Shown: one piece after another, positions 53,461-60,989 of the stretch
Numbering within the stretch: the stretch's first letter is position 1
How the letters are laid out: the number at the start of each line of letters is the position of its first letter
Assembly: GCF_024205705.1 (NCBI RefSeq)
Contig: NZ_CP073115.1
Span: forward strand, 620,001 to 684,000
Direction of reading: 5' to 3'
Length of the DNA stretch: 64,000 nucleotides
DNA from: Neisseria subflava
Lineage (GTDB): Bacteria; Pseudomonadota; Gammaproteobacteria; Burkholderiales; Neisseriaceae
The notes under the pieces: model-generated
The model's input: the letters and a program-made list of their open reading frames with translations, nothing else
What the model was told of the DNA's origin: nothing
The model's database searches: none
Translations under genes and position numbers: made by a program

Positions 53461-54078
53461 ATGCAACTCATCTTCGGAGCCAACGGCCCGTCCGGCCGCG
53501 CCTATATACGCACATTGACTGACTCAGCCGATACCGTCGCCGTATTGAGAAGGCCGTCTGAAGACAGCTTTTTTGCCGAACACAATATTCAAACCGTCGT
53601 CGCCGATGCGCTTGATGCCGACGCGCTCGATAAAGCGTTGGCACAATATCGTCCTGATACCGTGATCAGTTTTGTCGGCGGCAAAAACGAAGAGGGCATC
53701 CGCAGCGATGCGCTGGGCAATATCAACATCATTGCCGCTACGAAAGCCGCCAATCCGCAAGCCCGCTTTGTACTGATTACCAGCATGGGTTGCGGTGAAC
53801 AATGGGACATGATGAGCGAGCCGTTCAAACAGGCACTCGGCGAAGCCGTCCGTGCCAAAACAGAAGCCGAAATCTATCTCAAACAAAGCGGTTTGAATTG
53901 GACCATCTTGCGCCCCTGCGGCCTTGCCGATGGCGAAGATAATGCCTATACCTTGACACAAAATGCCCAAGAAATTCCGCAAAAATACATGACGCGCAAC
54001 GGCTTGGCCGCTGCCGTTGCTGCCATTGTCGGCCAAGCGGACAGCAAGGGCGAAACGTATAGCGTTGGTGCGGCATAA
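53461..54078 (+). CDS. ChuY-like NAD(P)H-dependent reductase (probable anaerobilin reductase)
   Basis: A 205-residue atypical short-chain reductase: N-terminal nucleotide motif MQLIFGANGPSGRAYIRTL (~1-19), DTVISFVGGK, RFVLITSMGCGEQWD and LNWTILRPCGLADG. Length and context match ChuY (about 206 in E. coli), which reduces the product of ChuW. It follows the HutW-HutX fusion by 92 bases with a good Shine-Dalgarno AAAGGAA. The function is inferred from context; a generic NAD(P)-binding NmrA-like role is the alternative. Confidence 0.75.
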   Translation: MQLIFGANGPSGRAYIRTLTDSADTVAVLRRPSEDSFFAEHNIQTVVADALDADALDKALAQYRPDTVISFVGGKNEEGIRSDALGNINIIAATKAANPQARFVLITSMGCGEQWDMMSEPFKQALGEAVRAKTEAEIYLKQSGLNWTILRPCGLADGEDNAYTLTQNAQEIPQKYMTRNGLAAAVAAIVGQADSKGETYSVGAA

Positions 54079-54089
54079 ACGGATTGAGT

Positions 54090-54129
54090 AGGCCGTCTGA
54101 AACTGTCTTTTAATTGTTTCAGACGGCCT
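54090..54129 (+). terminator. DUS-pair terminator after the chuY-like gene
   Basis: AGGCCGTCTGAAAC pairs with GTTTCAGACGGCCT, 12-base loop, then GATTTTTT. Confidence 0.82.
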
Positions 54130-54188
54130 GATTTTTTATTAACATACTGTTTTTATTATGAATCAAAGAAATTAAAATAACAGACACA

Positions 54189-54217
54189 AAAAAGACCGGA
54201 ACATATCCGGTCTTTTT
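54189..54217 (-). terminator. aroG terminator
   Basis: AAAAGACCGGA / TCCGGTCTTTT hairpin with a 5-base loop and T-rich tails on both strands, 14 bases from the aroG stop. Confidence 0.85.
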
Positions 54218-54230
54218 AATGATTTCGCAC

Positions 54231-55274
54231 TTACGCTTGGTAACCTTTCGCTTCGGCAAGCAGGGCCAGCAATTCTTCAGTCGTATCCCAACCGATGCAG
54301 GCATCCGTAATACTTTGACCGTAAACTTCTGGCTTGTCCTGACGGCCTTCAACCAAGTGGCTTTCCACCATCACGCCCATAATGTTTTCTTCACCAGCTT
54401 TCAGTTGCGCCGCAACATCGTGCGCTACATCCATTTGTTTGCGGAAGTCTTTACGGCTGTTGGCATGGCTGCAGTCCACCATCAGTTTGCTGCTCACGCC
54501 GGCTTTTTGAAGCTGCGCAACCGCGTCTTTAACGTGTTCCGCGCTGTAATTAGGCTCTTTACCGCCACGCAAAATCGTATGGCAGTCAGGGTTGCCGCTG
54601 GTGTGGACAATCGCAGAATGACCGGCTTTGGTTACAGACAGGAAGTGGTGCGGATGATTGGCGGCGCCGATGGCGTCGATGGCGATTTTCAGATTGCCGT
54701 CCGTACCGTTTTTAAAACCGACAGGGCAGGAAAGGCCGCTGGCCAATTCGCGGTGTACCTGGCTTTCAGTCGTACGCGCCCCAATCGCGCCCCAAGAAAT
54801 CAGGTCGGCGTAGTATTGCGGCGTAATCATGTCCAAGAATTCAGTCGAAGCAGGCATGCCCATTTCGTTCAAAGTAAGCAACAACTGACGCGCTTGGCGC
54901 AGGCCGTAATTGATGTCAAACGTACCGTCCAAGTGCGGATCGTTAATCAGACCTTTCCAGCCAACGGTTGTACGCGGTTTTTCAAAATACACGCGCATTA
55001 CAATCAGCAGCTCTTTCTCATATTTTTTGCGCAAGGGCAGCAATTTTTGCGCATATTCAACCGCCGCCTTAGTATCGTGAATCGAACATGGGCCGATGAT
55101 GACCAGCAAACGGTTGTCGCGGCCGTGAACCAAATCCGAAATCTCATGACGTGTTTTATAAACCAAATTGGCAACCTGAGGCGTAACAGGCAGCTCATAC
55201 AAATGTGCGATTGGAGGGAGTAACTCTTTGACTTCTTTGATCTTAATATCGTCAGTAGGGTAGTGTTGGGACAT
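54231..55274 (-). CDS. aroG: 3-deoxy-7-phosphoheptulonate (DAHP) synthase AroG
   Basis: First step of the shikimate pathway: PEP + erythrose-4-phosphate to DAHP. The 347-residue product is a class I-alpha enzyme (E. coli AroG 350) with IIGPCSIHD (metal-binding Cys ~61), MRVYFEKPRTTVGWKGLINDP (PEP/E4P site ~93-113), GARTTESQVHRELASGLS, GFKNGTDG and DCSHANSRKD. The N-terminal regulatory strand IKEVKELLPP is present, so feedback inhibition by an aromatic amino acid is expected; Phe type is the likely neisserial form. Single gene. Confidence 0.95.
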   Translation of the reverse strand: MSQHYPTDDIKIKEVKELLPPIAHLYELPVTPQVANLVYKTRHEISDLVHGRDNRLLVIIGPCSIHDTKAAVEYAQKLLPLRKKYEKELLIVMRVYFEKPRTTVGWKGLINDPHLDGTFDINYGLRQARQLLLTLNEMGMPASTEFLDMITPQYYADLISWGAIGARTTESQVHRELASGLSCPVGFKNGTDGNLKIAIDAIGAANHPHHFLSVTKAGHSAIVHTSGNPDCHTILRGGKEPNYSAEHVKDAVAQLQKAGVSSKLMVDCSHANSRKDFRKQMDVAHDVAAQLKAGEENIMGVMVESHLVEGRQDKPEVYGQSITDACIGWDTTEELLALLAEAKGYQA

Positions 55275-55552
55275 GATGGACTCTCTTGTTTATTTTTGAT
55301 ACAGGTTACAGGTTTTAGCAGAATTAAACAAGGCTTGATTTTTTATTTTAGCAATTTTATTCTAAAATTTCTTTATTTTAATTATTTTATGGAATTTAAA
55401 ATCAGTTTATCTGTTAGAATTAATATTTAATGCTATTTAGAAATTTCATTTATATAATAAAGGGCTTTGGGTTTTTATCAAAATACAGGCCGTCTGAAAA
55501 TGTTCAGACGGCCTGAAGTCTTACATAGACCAAAAATTGAGAAGCGTGAAGG
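55275..55552 (-). other. aroG upstream region with the DUF2459 gene terminator
   Basis: AT-rich, no gene. It holds the aroG promoter region and a DUS-pair hairpin at 55486-55515 (CAGGCCGTCTGAA / TTCAGACGGCCTG) that ends the DUF2459 transcript. Confidence 0.5.
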
Positions 55553-56230
55553 CTATCGGTATTGTTCCAGCAAGGGTGAAGAAAAAGGAGTCCAATAAAC
55601 TCCTTTCAGGCCGCTTTCCACCAATTTGTCATTCAACCAAGTGTTACAAGTATTGAATAAATGATAGCGCCCTTTGGCTTCGTAAAAAGCATCGTTAGAT
55701 TGATGATGGATTCCTTTTAGCAAGATGGGGTGCCCATTTTTTTGTTGAAAACCGGCCAAGAGCGATTTTGTTAAATTCCTGTATTGCTCAGGCGTGACCA
55801 AAAATTTGACGACGTGGCTATTTTCTCGTGGTTCAAAAGAATAATAAGTAACATGAATCAGCGTACGGTTCAGCCCGCTTAATGCACCTAAGGCATTGGA
55901 GAACGTCAAATCTTTCCACTCAGGCGTGTATAAATAAAAATTGCGCTCCCCCCAGCCTAAACCGATATGCGTTATCTGAGGATCAGCAGTGAGCGTGTCT
56001 TTTGGATTGACGATATCCGACCAATCAAAAATATCATTCTTTAGCGGCATGACTACATCAGTATGTACGCCGTTACTGACTAAAAATAAAGTAATTTCCC
56101 CCTTGGGTTGCTCTTCATTAAGCGGCAATGAAGCCATCATCCAAGCAGATAAAAAATACAATAGGGCAAAAATAGGGATAATCAGCGCTATTTTGCCGAT
56201 TTTCTTAAGGATGTGAAGGAAGGAGCGCAT
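55553..56230 (-). CDS. DUF2459 / TIGR02117 family membrane-anchored protein
   Basis: A 225-residue protein with one N-terminal membrane helix (IALIIPIFALLYFLSAWMM, ~15-33) and a periplasmic domain (~45-225). VSNGVHTDVVMPLK, IGLGWGERNFYLYTPEW and FNTCNTWLNDKL are conserved pieces of the TIGR02117 family; the His (VHTD) and Cys-Asn (NTCNTW) give a Cys/His pattern reminiscent of NlpC/P60-like peptidases, but this is only a suggestion. ATG 56230 is chosen over a TTG at 56248. No clear ribosome binding site. Confidence 0.78.
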   Translation of the reverse strand: MRSFLHILKKIGKIALIIPIFALLYFLSAWMMASLPLNEEQPKGEITLFLVSNGVHTDVVMPLKNDIFDWSDIVNPKDTLTADPQITHIGLGWGERNFYLYTPEWKDLTFSNALGALSGLNRTLIHVTYYSFEPRENSHVVKFLVTPEQYRNLTKSLLAGFQQKNGHPILLKGIHHQSNDAFYEAKGRYHLFNTCNTWLNDKLVESGLKGVYWTPFSSPLLEQYR

Positions 56231-56248
56231 TCGTTTTTTTAAAGGCAA

Positions 56249-56530
56249 TTAAGTTTGAAGGTGTGTATTTTCCATTAAATTTGTACTTTTTTCATTAGAA
56301 ATGAGTGGGCGATATAGTTATTAAAAAAATAGTTAGATTTAGAAGTTGATTCACGCAAATTTCTTAAAAATTTAATTGGAGAGAGTTTTAAAGTTTGTTG
56401 ATAAGGGGATTAAAATCAACTGGATTTATTACCTTTCAGACGGCCTTTTTCCATTTATCCCATTCGCTTTACCATCAGCATAATCCCAGTTAATATATCA
56501 AATTCATTGTCATTTTAAAATTTTTCTGTC
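56249..56530 (+). other. vgrG upstream region
   Basis: 282 AT-rich bases with no gene and one DUS at ~56436. No clear Shine-Dalgarno is seen before the vgrG ATG. Confidence 0.35.
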
Positions 56531-59032
56531 ATGACCGCCCGCCAATCCTACCACCTCACCTTCGCCCGTTTCTCCCCCTCACTTTCAGTCCGCTCCTCCA
56601 GCGCATCCGAAGCGGTCAATACCGCTTACCGTGTTGAAATCACCGCTACCTCGACCGATTCCTCGCTGCCGCTGTCTTCCTACCTCAACCAGCGCGCAGC
56701 GTTTGAGATTCGTCCGCAAGAAGGTTTACTGTCGGAAGTGGCCGAAGTATTCGGGTCTGCTTCAGACGATCCCCCGGCAAAGCAATGGCAGGGCATTATC
56801 ACCTCATGCGAGAAGTTGTCGGTTTCCAAGGATGAAACCGTTTACCGCTTTGTTTTAGAGCCGCGCTTCGCGGCTTTAAAACATTTCCAAACTTCCCGGC
56901 TGTTCCAACACCAAACCGTCCCCGACATCGTTGCCGCCGTCTTCAAACACCACGGTTTCTCCGGCGTCGACTACCGTTTTCAAAAGAGCCGCAACTACGC
57001 TGTACGCGAGTATGTCACCCAATATCTCGAAAGCGACTTCGACTTTATCAACCGTCTGTGTGAAGAAGAGGGTATCTGGTATGCCTTCGAACAGCATGAA
57101 CAACATGGTGACGTAGTCGTCTTCGGCGACAGTCCCGAACACTATTTGCGCAGCCAAGGCCTACCCGTTTCCTACCGACCCCATGCCGGATTGGAGAGTG
57201 TCGGTACCGAAGCACTCTTTAACTTAAGCATCCGCCACAACCCCATTGTCGAAGGCATACGCACGGCCGACTACAACTACCGCAGTGCCGATACCGACCT
57301 ATTTGCCGAAACCGACAACAAACAGTCGGAAGAATCAGCCGACAATACCGTTTTATTGGGCAAACAACAGCATTGGGGCCTTCATCCCAAAACAACCGAC
57401 GAAGCCCAAGTTCAGACGACCCTGTTGAACGAAGCCAACCTCTGCCGCCAAACCGTTGCAGCCGGCAGCGGCAACGTCGTCTCCATGACGCCGATGAAGG
57501 TGTTCCAAACCGATGTCTCCTTCCCCGAAGCCCCCGACGGCTGGCTGGTACTTTCCATGGAGCACAGCGGCAGCCGCGATACCGCCTACAGCCATACCTT
57601 TACCGCCATCCCCGCCCAACTCGCCTACCGTCCTGAACGCATCACCCCGCGTCCGCATATCGACGGTACCTTACCGGCACGGGTCACTGCGGCAGAAAAC
57701 TGCACCTATGCCTATATCGACGATATGGGCCGCTACCGCGTCAAACTCCCGTTTGACCTGGACGAATGGAGTCCCGGCGGGGAAAGCCGTCCCGTCCGAC
57801 TGGCTAAACCCTATGCCGGTCCCGAATACGGCATTCACTTCCCCTTACACGAAGGCACCGAAGTGATGCTGTCCTTCGTACAAGGTAATCCCGACCGTCC
57901 GTATATCTCCGGTGTCATGCACGACAGTGCCCATACCGACCATATCCCTGCCGATTGGAACACAAGAAACGTTATCCGTACCTGGGCGAACAACAAACTC
58001 AGGATGGAAGACCTGCAGGGTCAGGAACACATCAAACTTGCCACCGACTATCAGAAATCCCAACTCAACCTCGGCCATATCGTCGACAGTAGCAGGGAGA
58101 AACGCGGAGAGAACGGCGAAGGCTTCGAATTGAGAACCGACGGCTGGGGCGCGGTACGGGCAGGTAAGGGCATACTCGTCAGCGCACAAAACCAGGATGC
58201 CAATGGCAAAGTACTGGATATGGACGATGCCATCGCACAGATCGAACAGGCTCTCTCCCTGGCCAAAAGCCTGAACAAAGCCGCCCAAACCGCAAACAAC
58301 CATAACACCGATGAAGAAACCCAAAGAGGCCGTCTGAAAGACGCCCTCAAAGACCTGAAAGAAGCCGGTTTGATCCAAACCGCCCCGGCCGGCATTGCTA
58401 CCGCAACCCAACAAAGCCAACTGCATACCGCCAATGAAAACATCCACCTGGTCAGCGGCAACCATACCGACATTACTGCCGGACAAAGCCTGACCGCCCA
58501 TGCGGCAGAGAGTCTGAACCTGTTTGCGCAAAGCAGCGGCATCAAGGTACAGGCCAATCAGGGCAAAGTGGAAGTACAGGCACAGAATGACGAGCTGCAG
58601 CTGAATGCACTGAAGGATGCGACGTTAACCAGCAGCGCAGGGAAAGTTACCATTGCAGCGAAGGAAGAGATTCTGATTACCTGCAAAGGGGCGTATATCA
58701 AGCTGAGCAACGGGGAAGTTGAGATCGGGAGTCCGAAGGTGGTGCGGGTGAGGGCGCCGTTGGTGGTGGGTGAATCGGCAAAACGAGATTTTGATTTCTT
58801 CTCTATCAAAGATTTTCCTTTATACAAAGCAAAATTGCTTGTGAAAAATAGCGAAACAGGAGAGCCCATAAAGCAACGTAAATGTATTGTCAAATTCTTA
58901 TCCGGTGATAAAAAAATATTATCTACAGATAATAATGGTTTTTTGTATTTAAAATCATTACAATCCGATGTAGTTTCAGTACATGTATTATTTGAAGCTC
59001 CCAAAAGAATTTTAAAACCAAATGAGGTATAA
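56531..59032 (+). CDS. vgrG: Type VI secretion tip protein VgrG with C-terminal effector-adaptor extension
   Basis: VgrG trimers cap the Hcp tube and carry effectors into target cells. The 833-residue product has the gp27-like base (~1-390: SYLNQRAAFEIR, ARFAALKHF-type segment, YVTQYLESDFDFINRLCEEEGIWYAF ~166-190), the gp5 OB fold (DDMGRYRVKLPFDLDEWSPGG; HFPLHEGTEVMLSFVQGNPDRPYISG) and the beta-helical spike (~480-747). Residues 748-833 (from SAKRDFDFFSIKD) are an extra AT-rich domain resembling an Ig/transthyretin-like adaptor (SETGEPIKQRKCIVKF), absent from the second vgrG. Its stop lies one base before the amidase-like effector start. An in-frame DUS lies at 58327-58338. Confidence 0.93.
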   Translation: MTARQSYHLTFARFSPSLSVRSSSASEAVNTAYRVEITATSTDSSLPLSSYLNQRAAFEIRPQEGLLSEVAEVFGSASDDPPAKQWQGIITSCEKLSVSKDETVYRFVLEPRFAALKHFQTSRLFQHQTVPDIVAAVFKHHGFSGVDYRFQKSRNYAVREYVTQYLESDFDFINRLCEEEGIWYAFEQHEQHGDVVVFGDSPEHYLRSQGLPVSYRPHAGLESVGTEALFNLSIRHNPIVEGIRTADYNYRSADTDLFAETDNKQSEESADNTVLLGKQQHWGLHPKTTDEAQVQTTLLNEANLCRQTVAAGSGNVVSMTPMKVFQTDVSFPEAPDGWLVLSMEHSGSRDTAYSHTFTAIPAQLAYRPERITPRPHIDGTLPARVTAAENCTYAYIDDMGRYRVKLPFDLDEWSPGGESRPVRLAKPYAGPEYGIHFPLHEGTEVMLSFVQGNPDRPYISGVMHDSAHTDHIPADWNTRNVIRTWANNKLRMEDLQGQEHIKLATDYQKSQLNLGHIVDSSREKRGENGEGFELRTDGWGAVRAGKGILVSAQNQDANGKVLDMDDAIAQIEQALSLAKSLNKAAQTANNHNTDEETQRGRLKDALKDLKEAGLIQTAPAGIATATQQSQLHTANENIHLVSGNHTDITAGQSLTAHAAESLNLFAQSSGIKVQANQGKVEVQAQNDELQLNALKDATLTSSAGKVTIAAKEEILITCKGAYIKLSNGEVEIGSPKVVRVRAPLVVGESAKRDFDFFSIKDFPLYKAKLLVKNSETGEPIKQRKCIVKFLSGDKKILSTDNNGFLYLKSLQSDVVSVHVLFEAPKRILKPNEV
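56892..58771 (+). repeat. 1.9-kb direct repeat, copy 1 (vgrG core)
   Basis: Aligns without gaps to 60997-62876 (constant offset 4,105). About 57845-58557 is identical in both; mismatches are scattered mainly between 57240 and 57640 and in the last ~100 bases. Confidence 0.93.
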
Positions 59033-59033
59033 A

Positions 59034-59762
59034 ATGGCTGAAAAAAATACGAAATTAATTTTATCTAATGATCGTGATGTCAAAACAAGTGAAATAACTG
59101 TGAATGATCGGGCTGCCACAAGGAAAGCTATTATTAATTATTTAGAAAAATTTTTACCAGTAATTTCTAAAAATAAATTTTTGGAGCGTTCGGAATGGGG
59201 AGCACGAGCGGCTAATAATGGTTTAGAAGATGAGTGGGATTACACATCAATAGTCATCCACCACCAAGGGAATTCACCACAACATATATGTTCTGCAACG
59301 TATGGTGCTTTACGTGAAGTACAAAATAACCACATGGATAAAAAAGATTTTTCAGATATCGGTTATCACTACGCAGTAGATTGTACAGGAGTTATTGCAG
59401 AAGGCAGAGATATAAGATTCAAAGGTTCTCATGTTAATAAAAATAATGCTAAAAAAATAGGTATTCTCTTATTAGGAGATTTTTCAAAACCAGGAGAAGC
59501 TAAACTTTCTTTTAAAGATTTTAGTACATGGACTGATCAATTTGATTCTGATTATATGAGAAAGATACCTGATGCACAATTAGCTGCTCTAAAAGTTTTA
59601 ATCAAATGCCTGAATAATTTTTTCGAAATCAGTGAGTTAGGAGGGCATAAAGAATTTGCTTTATCTAACGATACTCGGACATGTCCAGGTAGTGTTGCTA
59701 TGGAGAAAATAGTTGAGTTAAGAAAAGAATTTAGATTAAATAAACCAACTAAAGTTAAATAA
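59034..59762 (+). CDS. Predicted T6SS effector: PGRP-fold N-acetylmuramoyl-L-alanine amidase
   Basis: The 242-residue product has an amidase_2/peptidoglycan-recognition fold: RSEWGARAA (~52-60), SIVIHHQG with zinc ligand His76/77, IGYHYAVDCTGVIAEGRD (~109-126, catalytic Tyr), LGGHKEF (His205) and RTCPGS (Cys217), matching the His-His-Cys zinc site and Tyr of T7 lysozyme. It would cut the lactyl-peptide bond of peptidoglycan. There is no signal peptide, as expected for a T6SS cargo. ATG 59034 lies one base after the vgrG stop, with GAGGT inside vgrG, so translation is coupled. Strongly AT-rich compared with the vgrG core. The T6SS role is inferred from context. Confidence 0.82.
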   Translation: MAEKNTKLILSNDRDVKTSEITVNDRAATRKAIINYLEKFLPVISKNKFLERSEWGARAANNGLEDEWDYTSIVIHHQGNSPQHICSATYGALREVQNNHMDKKDFSDIGYHYAVDCTGVIAEGRDIRFKGSHVNKNNAKKIGILLLGDFSKPGEAKLSFKDFSTWTDQFDSDYMRKIPDAQLAALKVLIKCLNNFFEISELGGHKEFALSNDTRTCPGSVAMEKIVELRKEFRLNKPTKVK

Positions 59763-59779
59763 ACAGATAAGGAAATTTT

Positions 59780-60058
59780 ATGAATAAAATGCTATTTTTT
59801 ATTTTTATTTCATTGTATTTGTTTATCGGTATTGTTTATAGGATAGGAGAATTTGATAATAATTATATATTATTTTTAAAAAAACCGTGGTCATTTCAGA
59901 GCTTATACTATGATTCTATTGGGGAGCGTGATATACAAGATGTACCTAAAGGGCAATTGAAACAATTCCTATTATATTGTGATGCTAATATTTTTGATCA
60001 ATTTCCATGTACTGTAGAGACAAAAGAGGAAGTTAAAAAATATTTGAGTGAACACTAA
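59780..60058 (+). CDS. Small membrane-anchored protein, candidate immunity protein
   Basis: A 92-residue product with an N-terminal hydrophobic helix (FFIFISLYLFIGIVY) and a ~70-residue domain probably in the periplasm (two Cys: YCDAN, PCTVE). It lies 17 bases after the amidase gene with AAGGAAA before the ATG, same strand, AT-rich. A membrane-tethered periplasmic protein next to a peptidoglycan-targeting effector is the usual place for immunity, but no family is recognised. Confidence 0.55.
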   Translation: MNKMLFFIFISLYLFIGIVYRIGEFDNNYILFLKKPWSFQSLYYDSIGERDIQDVPKGQLKQFLLYCDANIFDQFPCTVETKEEVKKYLSEH

Positions 60059-60102
60059 TTTTAGAGATCCAAAATCATTTGGTAGAAAAGTATCTTTCAT
60101 TT

Positions 60103-60126
60103 GCCTATTCAGATGCCTATTCAGAT
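60103..60126 (+). repeat. Tandem 12-bp duplication
   Basis: GCCTATTCAGAT occurs twice back to back in the AT-rich gap between the two candidate immunity genes. Confidence 0.8.
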
Positions 60127-60231
60127 TTCTCTTTAATATTTCAAGAAGGGCAATAGCTAAGGGCTTTTATCGGAAAGGAAGAGATTTTTATTCATTTTAA
60201 GTTTTCTTAATTGTTTTAAGAGGATAAAGAT

Positions 60232-60768
60232 ATGAGTAGAGGCATATTTTATTTTGTTATCTTAATGATAAGTATTAAGGTATATGGAATTTCACCATCC
60301 CCATATTCTAATAATGATATAAATATAATAATAAAAAACAATATGTTGTGTATTTATACTGATAAGAAAAATCTTTTAGGTAATTATTTGCTAGGTGTGG
60401 GTTTTTTTGATTCAGACTTAGGAGAATATAGATCTTGGTATTATGAAAATTCATTTGATAAAAACTATCCAAATAAAGAAAATTGTATTGTTACAGATAA
60501 TAATAATTTTGATGGTATAGTATTAAAAAGTAATGAAGTCTATGATATCACGCTTCAGCCAAATACGTATGGATATGCTGATTTCATTGGTATGAAAAAT
60601 TATTATTGCATAATAGAGGAAGATGGAAAGGTTAAAGTAGGTTCTATTGACTCATCCTCTAGAAAATGTAGAAATAGAACTGATTTCCTTGAAAATAATA
60701 CAATGATAGGAATACAAGAAAGTTGGTTTGATTCATTAATTAAATGGTTTAAAAATTTATGGAAATGA
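60232..60768 (+). CDS. Exported protein of unknown function, candidate periplasmic immunity protein
   Basis: A 178-residue product with a signal peptide (GIFYFVILMISIKVYG, cleavage ~20) and a beta-rich, Asn/Tyr-rich mature part with four Cys (MLCIY, ENCIV, YYCII, RKCRN) that could form two disulfides, ending in an amphipathic tail (WFDSLIKWFKNLWK). Shine-Dalgarno AGAGGA is good. A periplasmic location suits protection from the amidase-like effector. AT-rich like the rest of the cassette. Not recognised as a named family. Confidence 0.6.
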   Translation: MSRGIFYFVILMISIKVYGISPSPYSNNDINIIIKNNMLCIYTDKKNLLGNYLLGVGFFDSDLGEYRSWYYENSFDKNYPNKENCIVTDNNNFDGIVLKSNEVYDITLQPNTYGYADFIGMKNYYCIIEEDGKVKVGSIDSSSRKCRNRTDFLENNTMIGIQESWFDSLIKWFKNLWK

Positions 60769-60989
60769 TGAAAAAAATGGACTGATTTTGCAGAAACAGA
60801 TAATTTCGTCACAAGGCGAACAAGCATAGATACAGTCCATCCTATTAAACCCGAATGACCTACTGTTTCAGAAAGCCAAAGAAGAATCCTGTATTACTAT
60901 GCCGATAATCTGAATCTGCATTTTACTCTTGGGCATGAGGCTTGGATCTTTGGATTGTGCAGTTTGGTTATCATCAATAGGAAGAGACC
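60769..60989 (+). pseudogene. Decayed coding remnant between immunity genes and the second vgrG
   Basis: One frame (the frame of the preceding gene, just after tandem TGA stops) reads KKWTDFAETDNFVTRRTS... to a stop at 60856. It then reads SESQRRILYYYADNLNLHF and TLGHEAWIFGLCSLV up to the vgrG junction. These look like protein but have no start and are broken by stops, so they are probably leftovers of a displaced gene. No family assigned. Confidence 0.4.
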
